This document shows, in pieces, positions 20,199 through 28,199 of a stretch of 64,000 nt of DNA. This stretch comes from Pseudomonas fluorescens. Lineage in GTDB: Bacteria; Pseudomonadota; Gammaproteobacteria; Pseudomonadales; Pseudomonadaceae. The notes under the pieces are model-generated. The model was given only the letters and a program-made list of their open reading frames with translations. It had not been told where the DNA came from and made no database searches. The position numbers and the translations under genes were made by a program. Location of the stretch: the NCBI GenBank assembly GCA_902825215.1, contig LR782234.1, positions 620,001 to 684,000 on the forward strand, in the 5' to 3' direction. Numbering within the stretch: the stretch's first letter is position 1; each line of letters starts with the position of its first letter.

Positions 20199-20873
20199 CT
20201 AAGAGCGAAAGAGGCGGCTGTACTGGCGCTCATGGGCCATGCACGCCAGGGACAGGCCAAACGCGGCGCTGCCGAGGTGATCAGGATCGATGCGGGTCGC
20301 GTCCTGCTGCGCCTGCTGCAGCAGCGGCAGCAATTCGCTGGTCAGGCGCTGCGCGGCTTGCTGGCCCAGCGGCAGGGTTTTCATCAGCACCGCGAGCTGG
20401 TTTTCCAGCCAGCTCCACAGCCACGCGGCGAGTGCGTCTTGCGGACTGATCTGCCAGGCGCGCGCGGCCAGCGCCCAGCCAAGGGCCAGATGGGGTTCGG
20501 CGCATTGTTCAAGAAAGGCACGCGCGGGCGCGTCCAGCTCTGGCAAACCGTTGAGCAGTTGCTGCAACGAGTAGCCCATCTGTCGGCTTTCCAGATGCAG
20601 CTCGCGGGTTTCGCGACTGGCGCGATGGCGTTCGCAAATCCGCAGCAGCTCGGCCCAGTTTTCCTCGGCGGCCGCCTGGCAGTGCGCAAGCAGCAGCGGT
20701 GCCTCGAAGCGCGCGAGGTTGAGCAGCAACTGATCACTGATCCAGCGGCGCGCGCTGTCCGGGTTGTTGACCCGGCCGTTGTCCACCGCCATTTCCAGAC
20801 CTTGCGAATAGCTGTAGCCGCCAATCGGCAATTGCGGACTGGCCAGGCGCAGCAGCGCCCAGGCCGGATTCAC
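20199..20873 (-). CDS. ureF: urease accessory protein UreF
   Basis: 224 residues, all-helical UreF family. The N-terminal LRLASPQLPIGGYSYSQGLEMAV is the family signature, and the tail SRLFRS is typical of the C-terminal segment that orders on binding UreD. It acts as GTPase gate for UreG in the UreDFG complex. Its start overlaps the ureE stop by 4 bases. Confidence 0.96.
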   Translation of the reverse strand: MNPAWALLRLASPQLPIGGYSYSQGLEMAVDNGRVNNPDSARRWISDQLLLNLARFEAPLLLAHCQAAAEENWAELLRICERHRASRETRELHLESRQMGYSLQQLLNGLPELDAPARAFLEQCAEPHLALGWALAARAWQISPQDALAAWLWSWLENQLAVLMKTLPLGQQAAQRLTSELLPLLQQAQQDATRIDPDHLGSAAFGLSLACMAHERQYSRLFRS

Positions 20874-21370
20874 AGGCGCACGCCGAACTGATGGAGTTTC
20901 GGCGCGTAGTTGAAGTCTTCGTCGCCATGGCGTGAATGATGATGGCCGCCGCCGTAGGCGCCGTGTTCCGGCTGGAACGGCGCCTCGATGGCGGTGACCT
21001 GCGCACCCAGTTGTTCGAGCATGGCCTTGAGCACGTAATCGTCGAGCAGGCGCAACCAGCCATCGCCGACCTGCAAGGCAACGTGACGATTGCCCAGGTG
21101 ATAGGCGGCGCGGGTCAGTTCAAACGCGTTGGCGCAGGTGACGTGTAGCAATTGCTCGGGGCGGGCGCAGACGCGGACGATGCGACCGTCTTCGGCTTGC
21201 AGGCACTCGCCGTCAAACAGCGGCGGCTGGCCGCGCTCCAAAAACAACCCGACGTCTTCGCCCTCGGCACTGAAACAGCGCAAACGGCTCTTGCTGCGCG
21301 CTTCGAAGGTCAGGTGCAACTCGGCAGCCCAGACGGGTTGAGGGTCGATTCTGCGGTGAATCACCAGCAT
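20870..21370 (-). CDS. ureE: urease accessory nickel metallochaperone UreE
   Basis: 166 residues starting MLVIHRRIDPQPVW. The two UreE domains are visible: a peptide-binding N-domain and a nickel-binding C-domain with the conserved His in YHLGNRHVALQV. It ends in a His-rich stretch (GGHHHSRHGDED) that holds extra nickel. It hands nickel to UreG. I chose the ATG at 21370 over the in-frame TTG at 21394 on homology and a GGAAG site. First gene of ureEFGJ; no own sigma-54 motif was found upstream. Confidence 0.95.
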   Translation of the reverse strand: MLVIHRRIDPQPVWAAELHLTFEARSKSRLRCFSAEGEDVGLFLERGQPPLFDGECLQAEDGRIVRVCARPEQLLHVTCANAFELTRAAYHLGNRHVALQVGDGWLRLLDDYVLKAMLEQLGAQVTAIEAPFQPEHGAYGGGHHHSRHGDEDFNYAPKLHQFGVRL

Positions 21371-21551
21371 CGGAAATCTTCCAGCAATGGACAATGATCA
21401 GGCTAGAGCAAGGGCCGCGCCAATCGGCCGATCTGTAGGAAATGGCTGTCGGCGCGTGACTGATCTTTCAACAGGTGGGAGGTTTCTGGAAGGTTTTGGT
21501 GCGTGAAGAATTTGTCATGCACCAAATAGAGGCCTTGGCGCTGAACCAAAT

Positions 21552-21639
21552 GTGGGAGCGAGTCTGCTCGCGAAAGCGGTCGATCAGTCAGCAGCTATTC
21601 GACGGGGCGGGCGCATTCGCGAGCAGGCTCGCTCCCACA
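21552..21639. repeat. REP inverted pair
   Basis: GTGGGAGCGAGTCTGCTCGCGAA (one-base variant) and TTCGCGAGCAGGCTCGCTCCCAC between desT-like gene and ureE. Confidence 0.9.
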
Positions 21640-21669
21640 AGGCGATTTGCGGGGTCGGAAAGAACAGGG

Positions 21670-22302
21670 TTATTCGGTACTGCCCAACCCCTGCCAATGC
21701 TTGAGCCCGATAAAGATGAAGCGCAGCTGCTGGGTGATCTTCGCTTGCGGGGTCAGATGCTCGGGCAAGGCTTCGGCGGGCGGGTCGATGATGTCCGGCA
21801 GGGTGGCGAACACCGATTTGACGATCAGGTCGGCGATCACACTCAGGCCGGCGATGTCCAGATGTTGCAGTTTGGGCATCAACGCCAGGTCGGCGGCGAG
21901 GTCGGCGCTGATGTTCTCGCGCAAGCGGCCAATTGCCTGACGCACCGGCAGCGAGCCGCCATATTGCTCGCGGGCCAGAAACAGGAATTGCGAGCGATTG
22001 GCGCTGACCACGTCGAGAAAGATCCGCACCGAGGCATCGATAATGCCGCCCATGACGAATTCGTTGTGGCGCACCAAGCGGATGGTTTCGCGGAAGGTCT
22101 GGCCGACCTCGCTGACCAGCACCAGCCCGAGTTCGTCCATATCGGCAAAATGCCGATAGAAACCGGTGGGTACGATGCCGGCGGTTTTGCTGACTTCACG
22201 CAGGCTCAGGCTGCCGAAACCGCGGCCGCTTTCCATCAAGTGGCGGGCGGCGTCCATCAGAGCGTTGCGGGTCTGTTGTTTCTGTTCGGCGCGGGGCAGC
22301 AT
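21670..22302 (-). CDS. desT: TetR-family regulator, DesT-like (unsaturated fatty acid control)
   Basis: 210 residues with an N-terminal TetR helix-turn-helix (LSLREVSKTAGIVPTGFYRHF). The sequence strongly resembles P. aeruginosa DesT, including MLPRAEQKQQTRNALMDAAR, FLFLAREQYGGSLPVRQAI and the C-terminal DPPAEALPEHLTPQAKITQQLRF region. DesT senses the saturated/unsaturated acyl-CoA ratio and represses the aerobic desaturase genes desCB and fabAB. I use the ATG at 22302 (MLPRAEQ) by homology; an in-frame GTG at 22338 is possible and neither has a strong ribosome-binding site. In P. aeruginosa desT also lies beside ureE, but here no desaturase genes are adjacent. Confidence 0.85.
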   Translation of the reverse strand: MLPRAEQKQQTRNALMDAARHLMESGRGFGSLSLREVSKTAGIVPTGFYRHFADMDELGLVLVSEVGQTFRETIRLVRHNEFVMGGIIDASVRIFLDVVSANRSQFLFLAREQYGGSLPVRQAIGRLRENISADLAADLALMPKLQHLDIAGLSVIADLIVKSVFATLPDIIDPPAEALPEHLTPQAKITQQLRFIFIGLKHWQGLGSTE

Positions 22303-22410
22303 CGCTGGGCGTGTTCTTTGGCAGGACGAGCGTCGCACTCTAGCAAATCGGCTTTGCCGGCGTCGAACGGGAGAAGGTGAGGCAGAAGTTTCAGCAGGGC
22401 AGAAAAGTCA

Positions 22411-22436
22411 AAAGCCCAATCCGGGGATTGGGCTTT
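22411..22436. terminator. terminator of the repeat-protein gene
   Basis: AAAGCCCAATCC / GGATTGGGCTTT perfect 12-bp stem with a 2-base loop. Seven T follow on the plus strand; on the minus strand TTTTGAC follows. It sits 20 bases past the stop of the minus-strand gene ending at 22457. Confidence 0.85.
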
Positions 22437-22456
22437 TTTTCGAGGCCACCATGGGC

Positions 22457-22918
22457 TTAGCTCAAGGCACTGTTGCGTTCGATTACACGGTCACCACCAC
22501 CTTCGGCAAGGGCCTGGCCTTGTGGAGTTTTGTCATAGCCGTCTTCAACCAGACCTTTTTCTTCGAGACGGTTGCGACCGTTTTCGGCGACAGCCTGGCC
22601 TTGTGGAGTCTTGTCGTAACCGTCTTCAACCAGGCCTTTTTCTTCGAGGCGATTGCGACCGTTTTCGGCGACAGCCTGGCCTTGTGGGGTTTTATCGTAG
22701 CCATCTTCAACCAGGCCTTTTTCTTCAAGGCGGTTGCGGCCGTTTTCAGCCAGGGTCTGGCCTTGTGGCGTACGGTCGGAGCCATCGGCCGCTACGGTCT
22801 GGCTGAACACCGAGTGGCTCGATTTGACTTGCGGAGTTGCTTGATCGGCAGCGGGCAGAGCGAAAGCAGTGCTGGCTAGCATCGACAGGGTAAGGCTGAG
22901 CAGTAATTGGCGTTTCAT
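22457..22918 (-). CDS. exported 27-residue tandem-repeat protein
   Basis: 153 residues. A Sec signal peptide (residues 1-20, cut after AFA) precedes a short linker and three and a half units of 27 residues: 45-71, 72-98, 99-125 and a partial unit from 126. The consensus unit is DGYDKTPQGQAVAENG then RNRLEEKGLVE. The first unit begins DGSDRTPQGQT and the last diverges to GGGDRVIERNSALS. Units are hydrophilic and cysteine-free, and predicted as short helices joined by Gly/Pro turns, so the product is periplasmic or secreted. The ATG at 22918 has AAGGAGC eight bases upstream. Relatives with different unit counts are known only as hypothetical proteins (some automatically called phage infection protein); I assign no function. 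Confidence 0.8.
   Translation of the reverse strand: MKRQLLLSLTLSMLASTAFALPAADQATPQVKSSHSVFSQTVAADGSDRTPQGQTLAENGRNRLEEKGLVEDGYDKTPQGQAVAENGRNRLEEKGLVEDGYDKTPQGQAVAENGRNRLEEKGLVEDGYDKTPQGQALAEGGGDRVIERNSALS
22544..22786. repeat. three tandem 81-bp coding repeats
   Basis: The three complete 27-codon units are nearly identical in DNA, differing at a few mostly synonymous positions (TTGTGGAGT against TTGTGGGGT, GGTTGCGACC against GGTTGCGGCC). This points to recent duplication or ongoing recombination between units. Confidence 0.85.
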
Positions 22919-23303
22919 GATGGGTTGCTCCTTGGGAGGGCGATAAAGTGGGTACGAGGGCAATGCTACTCTCGATAAGTCGATATAAAAGTTCATAAAC
23001 GCAATGGTAATAATCAACAGAATTGATTGTTCGCCGCGAAGGCTCTAGATCGGGCCTTTGCGGCCGGTGGTTTTGCACCGAGGTGGGTATTTTCGACTCA
23101 CTCGCGCCTCGCAAAAGTGCGGGTCGCGGTAACACTGCTCGACCAATCGGTCAGATTTGCCGGCCTTTTTATGGCTTAAACTGCCTTTCAATTAAACCTG
23201 CGGGCCTTTCGCCAGTCACAGACTGCATGAGGGCCGCTTCGGTCTGCCGTTTCAAACTGTGCGTCGGGTTCCGGGCGCGCAGCCGTGATCAGGAGCTTTG
23301 TGC
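22919..23303. other. divergent promoter region without a gene
   Basis: 385 bases between the divergent repeat-protein and AsmA genes. AT-rich near 22970-23030 and again at 23160-23205 (TTTTTATGGCTTAAAC), where promoters are likely, but no motif can be assigned to a named factor. No RNA gene or convincing small frame was seen. Confidence 0.5.
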
Positions 23304-25379
23304 ATGACGCGCACTGGAAAAATCTTCAGCTGGACCTTCGCCACGCTCGTACTGCTTTTGGCAGTGCTGATTCTGATCATCGTGTTTTTTGACTGGAACC
23401 GGATCAAACCCACCCTCAACAGCAAAGTCTCCGAAGAGCTGCACCGCGTGTTTGCCATCAACGGCAACCTGGCGGTGATCTGGCAGCGCGAGCCGGACGA
23501 AGGCGGCTGGCGCGCCTGGGTGCCGTGGCCGCATGTAGTCGCCGAAGACCTGAGCCTGGGTAACCCGGACTGGTCGAAACAGGCGCAGATGGTCACCCTG
23601 AAAAAGGTCGAGCTGCGTATCTCGCCGCTGGCTTTGCTGGCGCAGCGCGTGGTGATTCCACGTATCGACTTGACCGAACCCAATGCCGAGCTGCAACGCC
23701 TGGCCGACGGTCGTGCCAACTGGGTGTTCAAGTTCGACCCGGAAGACCCCAACGCTGAACCATCCAATTGGGTGGTCGACATTGGCGCCATCGGTTTCGA
23801 CAAGGGCCACGTCACGCTCGATGACCAGACCCTCAAGACCCGTCTCGATGTGCTGATCGATCCGCTCGGCAAGCCGATTCCGTACAGCGACATCGTCGGC
23901 GCCAAAGCGGCGAAAACCGCGCAAGACCAGGGCGGTGCGCCACAGGATTATGCCTTTGCGCTGAAGGTCAAAGGCCAATACCGCGGCCAGAATCTGACCG
24001 GCCAGGGCAAGATCGGCGGGCTGCTGGCATTGCAGGATGCGCGCAAGCCCTTCCCGTTGCAGGCGCAAGCGCAGATCGGCTATACCCGCATTGAACTGGC
24101 GGGCACCCTGACCGACCCGCTCAACCTCGGCGCTCTCGACCTGCGCCTGAAGCTGGCCGGCGCCAGCCTTGGCAACCTCTACCCGCTGACCGGCGTGACC
24201 CTGCCGGACACACCGCCGTATTCCACTGACGGTCACCTGATCGCCAAGCTGCATGACGAGGCGGGAGCGAAGTTCACCTACGAGAAATTCAACGGCAAGA
24301 TCGGCGACAGCGACATTCATGGCGACCTGACTTACGTCGCCAGTCAGCCACGGCCAAAACTCAGCGGCGCGCTGCTCTCCAATCAATTGCTGTTCGCCGA
24401 TCTCGCGCCGCTGATTGGCGCCGATTCCAACACCGAGCAAAAGGCCCGTGGCGGCGCGAGCAAGCAACCGACCGACAAAGTGCTGCCGGTCGAGGAGTTC
24501 AAGACCGATCGCTGGCGCGCGATGGACGCCGATGTTGAATTCACCGGCAAGCGCATAGTGCACAGCGAAAAGCTGCCCTTCACCGACCTCTATACCCATT
24601 TGAAACTCGACGACGGCGAACTCAGCCTCGAGCCGCTGCGCTTTGGCGTGGCCGGCGGCAATCTGGATGCGCAGATTCGCCTCAACGGTCGCACCGAGCC
24701 GCTGGAAGGCCGGGCCCGTTTGACCGCGCGCAAGTTCAAGCTCAAGGAGCTGTTCCCGACGTTCGAACCGATGAAGACCAGTTTCGGTGAACTCAACGGC
24801 GACGCCGATATCAGCGGCCGCGGCAACTCGGTGGCCAAGCTGCTCGGCGGTGCCAACGGCAAGTTGAAAATGTTGATCAACGACGGCGCGATCAGCCGCG
24901 AGCTGATGGAGCTGGCCGGGCTCAACGTTGGTAATTACGTGGTCGGCAAGATCTTTGGCGACAAGGAAGTGAAGATCAATTGCGCTGCTGCCGACTTCGA
25001 TATCAAGACCGGGCTGGCGACCACGCAGCTGTTTGTTTTCGATACCGAGAACGCAATCATCTATATCGACGGCACGGCGAACATGGCCACCGAGCAACTG
25101 GACCTGACGGTGACGCCGGAATCCAAGGGGTGGCGCCTGATCTCCCTGCGCTCGCCGCTGTATGTGCGTGGCAAGTTCATCAAGCCGGATGCCGGGGTCA
25201 AAGCCGTGCCATTGATGTTGCGTGGCGCGGGCATGGTCGCGCTGGGTGTGATCGCCGCGCCGGCGGCGGGGCTGTTGGCGCTGGTCGCGCCGAGCGGCGG
25301 CGAGCCGAACCAGTGCGCGCCGTTGCTGGAGCAGATGAAGCAGGGCAAGGCGCCGGTGACTGTTAAACCTACCCGGTAA
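23304..25379 (+). CDS. AsmA family protein
   Basis: 691 residues. A single N-terminal membrane segment (about residues 8-28, FSWTFATLVLLLAVLILIIVFF) is followed by DWNRIKPTLNSKVSEEL, the usual AsmA start, and a long periplasmic beta-rich body. The C-terminal third (GLNVGNYVVGKIFGDKEVKINCAAADF...FVFDTENAIIYIDGTANM) is the AsmA-2 region. AsmA-like proteins are related to bridge-type lipid transport proteins and affect outer-membrane phospholipid and LPS assembly. The ATG at 23304 has AGGAG at 23291-23295. Monocistronic; a REP pair follows. Confidence 0.9.
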   Translation: MTRTGKIFSWTFATLVLLLAVLILIIVFFDWNRIKPTLNSKVSEELHRVFAINGNLAVIWQREPDEGGWRAWVPWPHVVAEDLSLGNPDWSKQAQMVTLKKVELRISPLALLAQRVVIPRIDLTEPNAELQRLADGRANWVFKFDPEDPNAEPSNWVVDIGAIGFDKGHVTLDDQTLKTRLDVLIDPLGKPIPYSDIVGAKAAKTAQDQGGAPQDYAFALKVKGQYRGQNLTGQGKIGGLLALQDARKPFPLQAQAQIGYTRIELAGTLTDPLNLGALDLRLKLAGASLGNLYPLTGVTLPDTPPYSTDGHLIAKLHDEAGAKFTYEKFNGKIGDSDIHGDLTYVASQPRPKLSGALLSNQLLFADLAPLIGADSNTEQKARGGASKQPTDKVLPVEEFKTDRWRAMDADVEFTGKRIVHSEKLPFTDLYTHLKLDDGELSLEPLRFGVAGGNLDAQIRLNGRTEPLEGRARLTARKFKLKELFPTFEPMKTSFGELNGDADISGRGNSVAKLLGGANGKLKMLINDGAISRELMELAGLNVGNYVVGKIFGDKEVKINCAAADFDIKTGLATTQLFVFDTENAIIYIDGTANMATEQLDLTVTPESKGWRLISLRSPLYVRGKFIKPDAGVKAVPLMLRGAGMVALGVIAAPAAGLLALVAPSGGEPNQCAPLLEQMKQGKAPVTVKPTR

Positions 25380-25400
25380 CCGGTGGCCTTTGACGGCCCC

Positions 25401-25484
25401 TTCGCGAGCAGGCTCGCTCCCACATTTGAACGTATTCCTTCAGTTGAAATGCGTTCAAGGGTGGGAGCGAGCCTGCTCGCGATG
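25401..25484. repeat. REP inverted pair
   Basis: TTCGCGAGCAGGCTCGCTCCCAC and GTGGGAGCGAGCCTGCTCGCGAT between convergent AsmA and ferritin-like genes. Confidence 0.9.
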
Positions 25485-25499
25485 GCGGTTTCGAATGGA

Positions 25500-26033
25500 T
25501 CAGAGGTCTTTCAGAATGTCCGCCATATCATCGGCGTGTTCTTCTTCCTGAGCCAGAATGTCTTCGAAGATGCGTCGGGTTGTCGGGTCTTTATCACCGA
25601 TGTATTGAATGATCTCGCGGTAACTGTCGATGGCAATGCGCTCGGCGACCAGATCTTCGTAAACCATTTCCTTGAGCGTATTGCCCGCCACGTATTGTGC
25701 GTGGGACAGCTTGCTCAGCAGGTCGGGATTGAATTCCGGTTCACCGCCCAATTGCACGATGCGCTCGGCCAGGCGATCAGCGTGCTCGGCTTCCTGCACT
25801 GCGTGTTCGAGGAATTCATCGGCGGCGGCTTTGGCTTTCAGGCCGGTGGCCATGAAGTAGTGACGTTTATAGCGCAAGGTGCACACCAGCTCGGTGGCCA
25901 GCGATTCGTTGAGCAAGCGCAGCACTTCTTCACGATTGGCGCTGTAGCTCTCGGTGACGGCGCCGTTTTCGACGTGTTGGCGCGCACGTTCGCGCAGGGT
26001 TTGTACATCTGACAAATGCAGGTCGTCGCTCAT
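25500..26033 (-). CDS. ferritin-like (bacterioferritin/Dps-type) protein
   Basis: 177-residue four-helix-bundle protein. Di-iron ligands are visible: Glu in LNESLATELVCTLRYKRHYF, an ExxH pair in QEAEHADRL, Glu in DLVAERIAIDSYREI and ExxH in LAQEEEHADDM. This arrangement matches the ferritin-like family annotated in P. aeruginosa as probable bacterioferritin, shorter at the N-terminus than true Bfr haem-binding chains. It likely stores iron or removes peroxide in the cytoplasm. The start follows GGAG about 6 bases away. Confidence 0.88.
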   Translation of the reverse strand: MSDDLHLSDVQTLRERARQHVENGAVTESYSANREEVLRLLNESLATELVCTLRYKRHYFMATGLKAKAAADEFLEHAVQEAEHADRLAERIVQLGGEPEFNPDLLSKLSHAQYVAGNTLKEMVYEDLVAERIAIDSYREIIQYIGDKDPTTRRIFEDILAQEEEHADDMADILKDL

Positions 26034-26125
26034 GTGAGTCTCTCCAGGAGGCTAATCCGATGGTCGCCACGTTCTGCTGACGCGGTCGCTACCCATGCTG
26101 TGAGTGACGCGCGCGGCGAAAAGTT

Positions 26126-27043
26126 TTATGCGATTTGTGTCGACCGTGGCGCCAATCCGCAGCGCTGCGCTTCTTCACGCAGCCAGGCGAAAAAGGCCCG
26201 CACCGGCGGATGCCGCTCGCGGCCCGGCACACACAAGGCGCTGTAGCCGGCGCCATCGACTTGAATTTCGCTGCGGTACGGCACCAGCACTCCGCTGGCG
26301 ACGCTCTGCGAAACCAGGATATTGCTCGCCAGCACCAGACCTTGCCCGGCGATCGCCGCTTGCAGGGCGTAATGCTCTTCGTCGTATTCGCGGATCGCCG
26401 GCGGCGGGTTCAGCCAGTTCTCGCCAGACTTTGCACACCACGCTTGCCAGCCATGCGCGTAGAGCTTCGAGTTGTACCAGTGCACGCTGATCAGCGTCGG
26501 CGTGCGCCGGGCGGCCAGCGCCACCTGCTCGGGCGAGCCATAGACGCCGAACGACTCGTCGAACAGGCACAGACCGTACAGGTTCGGGTAGTCCTCGAGG
26601 CTGTAGCGCAGCACCAGGTCGACGCTGGCGTCCTGATGCAGATCGATGACTTCGCAATGGGTGTCGAGGCGCACGTTGATGTCCGGATGCTGCGCATAGA
26701 AACGCCCGAGCCGTGGTACCAGCCACAGCGCGGCGAACGCGGCGGTGGTCGACAGCGTCAGGCTGCTGCCGCTGCGTTGCGGGCGCAGAGTATCGACGCT
26801 TTGCGCCACCTCCAGCAGCGCGCCGTGCAGGCTGCGAAACAGCCGCTCGCCGCCTTCGGTCAGGCGCACCTGGCGCGGCAGACGCTCGAACAGCGCGACG
26901 CCGAGCCAGTCCTCCAAGGCGCGGACCTGATGAGAAATAGCGGTGGGCGTGACGGACAGTTCTTCAGCGGCGGCTTTGAAACTCAGCAGCCGCGAAGCGG
27001 ATTCAAAGGCACGCAGGGCGGTCAGCGGCAACGAAGCGAACAT
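26126..27043 (-). CDS. LysR-type regulator (GcvA-like)
   Basis: 305 residues. Winged helix-turn-helix in the first 60 residues (LLSFKAAAEELSVTPTAISHQVRALE), then a GcvA-like effector domain with TLSTTAAFAALWLVPRLGRF. The ATG at 27043 has GGAG at a 6-base gap (GGAGTTGCACATG); the longer frame starting at 27067 has no better site. It is divergent from the azoreductase-SugE pair about 120 bases away, which is the likely target, but the linkage is inference. The stop is about 90 bases after the ferritin-like gene start on the same strand. Confidence 0.85.
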   Translation of the reverse strand: MFASLPLTALRAFESASRLLSFKAAAEELSVTPTAISHQVRALEDWLGVALFERLPRQVRLTEGGERLFRSLHGALLEVAQSVDTLRPQRSGSSLTLSTTAAFAALWLVPRLGRFYAQHPDINVRLDTHCEVIDLHQDASVDLVLRYSLEDYPNLYGLCLFDESFGVYGSPEQVALAARRTPTLISVHWYNSKLYAHGWQAWCAKSGENWLNPPPAIREYDEEHYALQAAIAGQGLVLASNILVSQSVASGVLVPYRSEIQVDGAGYSALCVPGRERHPPVRAFFAWLREEAQRCGLAPRSTQIA

Positions 27044-27111
27044 GTGCAACTCCATGGATGAAATCAATTCATCCCGACTGATTTTTGCTCATTTGAAATG
27101 AAACAGCGGCC

Positions 27112-27134
27112 AGCTTCAAGCTGCAAGCGTCAAG
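27112..27134. repeat. fragment of the GCTTCAAGCTGCAAGC repeat family
   Basis: AGCTTCAAGCTGCAAGCGTC is a single short arm of the second intergenic repeat, in the LysR/azoreductase promoter region. Confidence 0.55.
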
Positions 27135-27163
27135 TGGTTAGATTCTAGTCAGGAGATTTATAG

Positions 27164-27802
27164 ATGAGCAGGATTCTTGTGGTGCATGGCAGTCCGCGGG
27201 GCGATCGGTCGACTTCGCGGCGGCTGTCGGAAGGGTTTTTGCGTGCCTGGCAGGCGCGTCATTCGGGGGCGCAGGTGACTCGGCGTGAGGTCGGGCGGGC
27301 GTTGATTCCAGCGGTCAACGAGGCGTTTGTGGCGGCGGCGTTTTATCCCGAACCCGAAGCGCGGCCGCTGTCGATGCAGGCGGATTTGGCCTTGAGCGAT
27401 CAACTGGTCGGCGAGTTGTTTGATCACGATCTGCTGCTGATTTCCACGCCGATGTACAACTTCAACGTGCCCAGCGGCCTCAAGGCCTGGGTCGATCAGA
27501 TTGTGCGTCTGGGGTTGACCTTCGACCACACGCTGGACAACGGCGTCGCCCAGTACACGCCATTGTTGCAGGGCAAGAAAGCGTTGATCGTCACCAGTCG
27601 CGGCGGTTTTGGCTTCGGCCCGGGCGGCGAGCTCGAAGCCTTGAACCATGCCGATCCGTGGCTGCGCACGGCGCTGGGTTTCATCGGCATCAATGACGTC
27701 ACGGTTGTCGCCGCCGAAGGCGAGGAATCCGCCGAACGCACCTTTGCGGTGTCGGTGGCCGAGGCCGAGCAACAGCTGCTCGACCTCGCCCGGACATTCT
27801 GA
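27164..27802 (+). CDS. FMN-dependent NADH-azoreductase / flavodoxin-like quinone reductase
   Basis: 212 residues, flavodoxin-like fold of the AzoR family. The FMN phosphate loop [18 protein letters not shown] is at the N-terminus, and [25 protein letters not shown] is the family core. These enzymes reduce quinones and azo dyes with NADH and protect against thiol or electrophile stress. The ATG follows AGGAG with an 8-9 base gap. Its stop overlaps the start of the SMR gene (TGATGG), so the two are coupled. Confidence 0.92.
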   Translation: MSRILVVHGSPRGDRSTSRRLSEGFLRAWQARHSGAQVTRREVGRALIPAVNEAFVAAAFYPEPEARPLSMQADLALSDQLVGELFDHDLLLISTPMYNFNVPSGLKAWVDQIVRLGLTFDHTLDNGVAQYTPLLQGKKALIVTSRGGFGFGPGGELEALNHADPWLRTALGFIGINDVTVVAAEGEESAERTFAVSVAEAEQQLLDLARTF

Positions 27803-28107
27803 TGGCCTGGCTGTTCTTGCTGATCGCTGCCGGGTTTGAAGTGACGTTCGCCATGGGTATGAAGTACGCCGAAGGCTTCACTCGCCCATGGCCTTCGTTG
27901 ATCACCGTGGTTGCGGCGGTCGGCGGGATTTATTTTCTGACCCTGGCGATGCGCGACCTGCCGGTGAGCATCGCTTACCCGATCTGGACTGCGATCGGCT
28001 CGCTGGGCACGGTGTTTCTCGGTTTCGCCCTGCTGGGCGAGAGCCTGACGCTGGTCAAACTGCTCTCGGTGGGGCTGATCGTGGCGGGGGTAGTAGGCCT
28101 GAAGTAG
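27802..28107 (+). CDS. sugE: SMR family transporter, SugE/Gdx-like
   Basis: 101 residues with four membrane helices. The conserved membrane-embedded Glu lies in helix 1 (IAAGFEVTFAMGMKYAEGF), and WTAIGSLGTVFLGFALLGESL in helix 3-4 is of the SugE/Gdx subtype rather than EmrE. Members export guanidinium and some quaternary ammonium ions as dimers. It overlaps the azoreductase gene by 1 base. No guanidine riboswitch was recognised upstream. Confidence 0.88.
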   Translation: MAWLFLLIAAGFEVTFAMGMKYAEGFTRPWPSLITVVAAVGGIYFLTLAMRDLPVSIAYPIWTAIGSLGTVFLGFALLGESLTLVKLLSVGLIVAGVVGLK

Positions 28108-28199
28108 GCTGGTTGTCGAGTTGTCATGATCTGCGTGGATGCTTGGCGGGCGTTTTGCACGCCTTGCATTCACTCACCGACTACAAGGATGTCTGCCCC

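Noticed and set aside
19557..20891. 444-codon open frame on the plus strand
   Set aside because: Antisense to ureG and ureF, which carry clear family motifs.
22457..22918. Possible CRISPR array from regularly spaced repeats
   Set aside because: The 81-bp units are contiguous, have no unique spacers and keep a reading frame with a signal peptide.
23289..25097. 602-codon minus-strand frame opposite the AsmA gene
   Set aside because: Shadow of the AsmA gene, which has a good start, a membrane anchor and family motifs.
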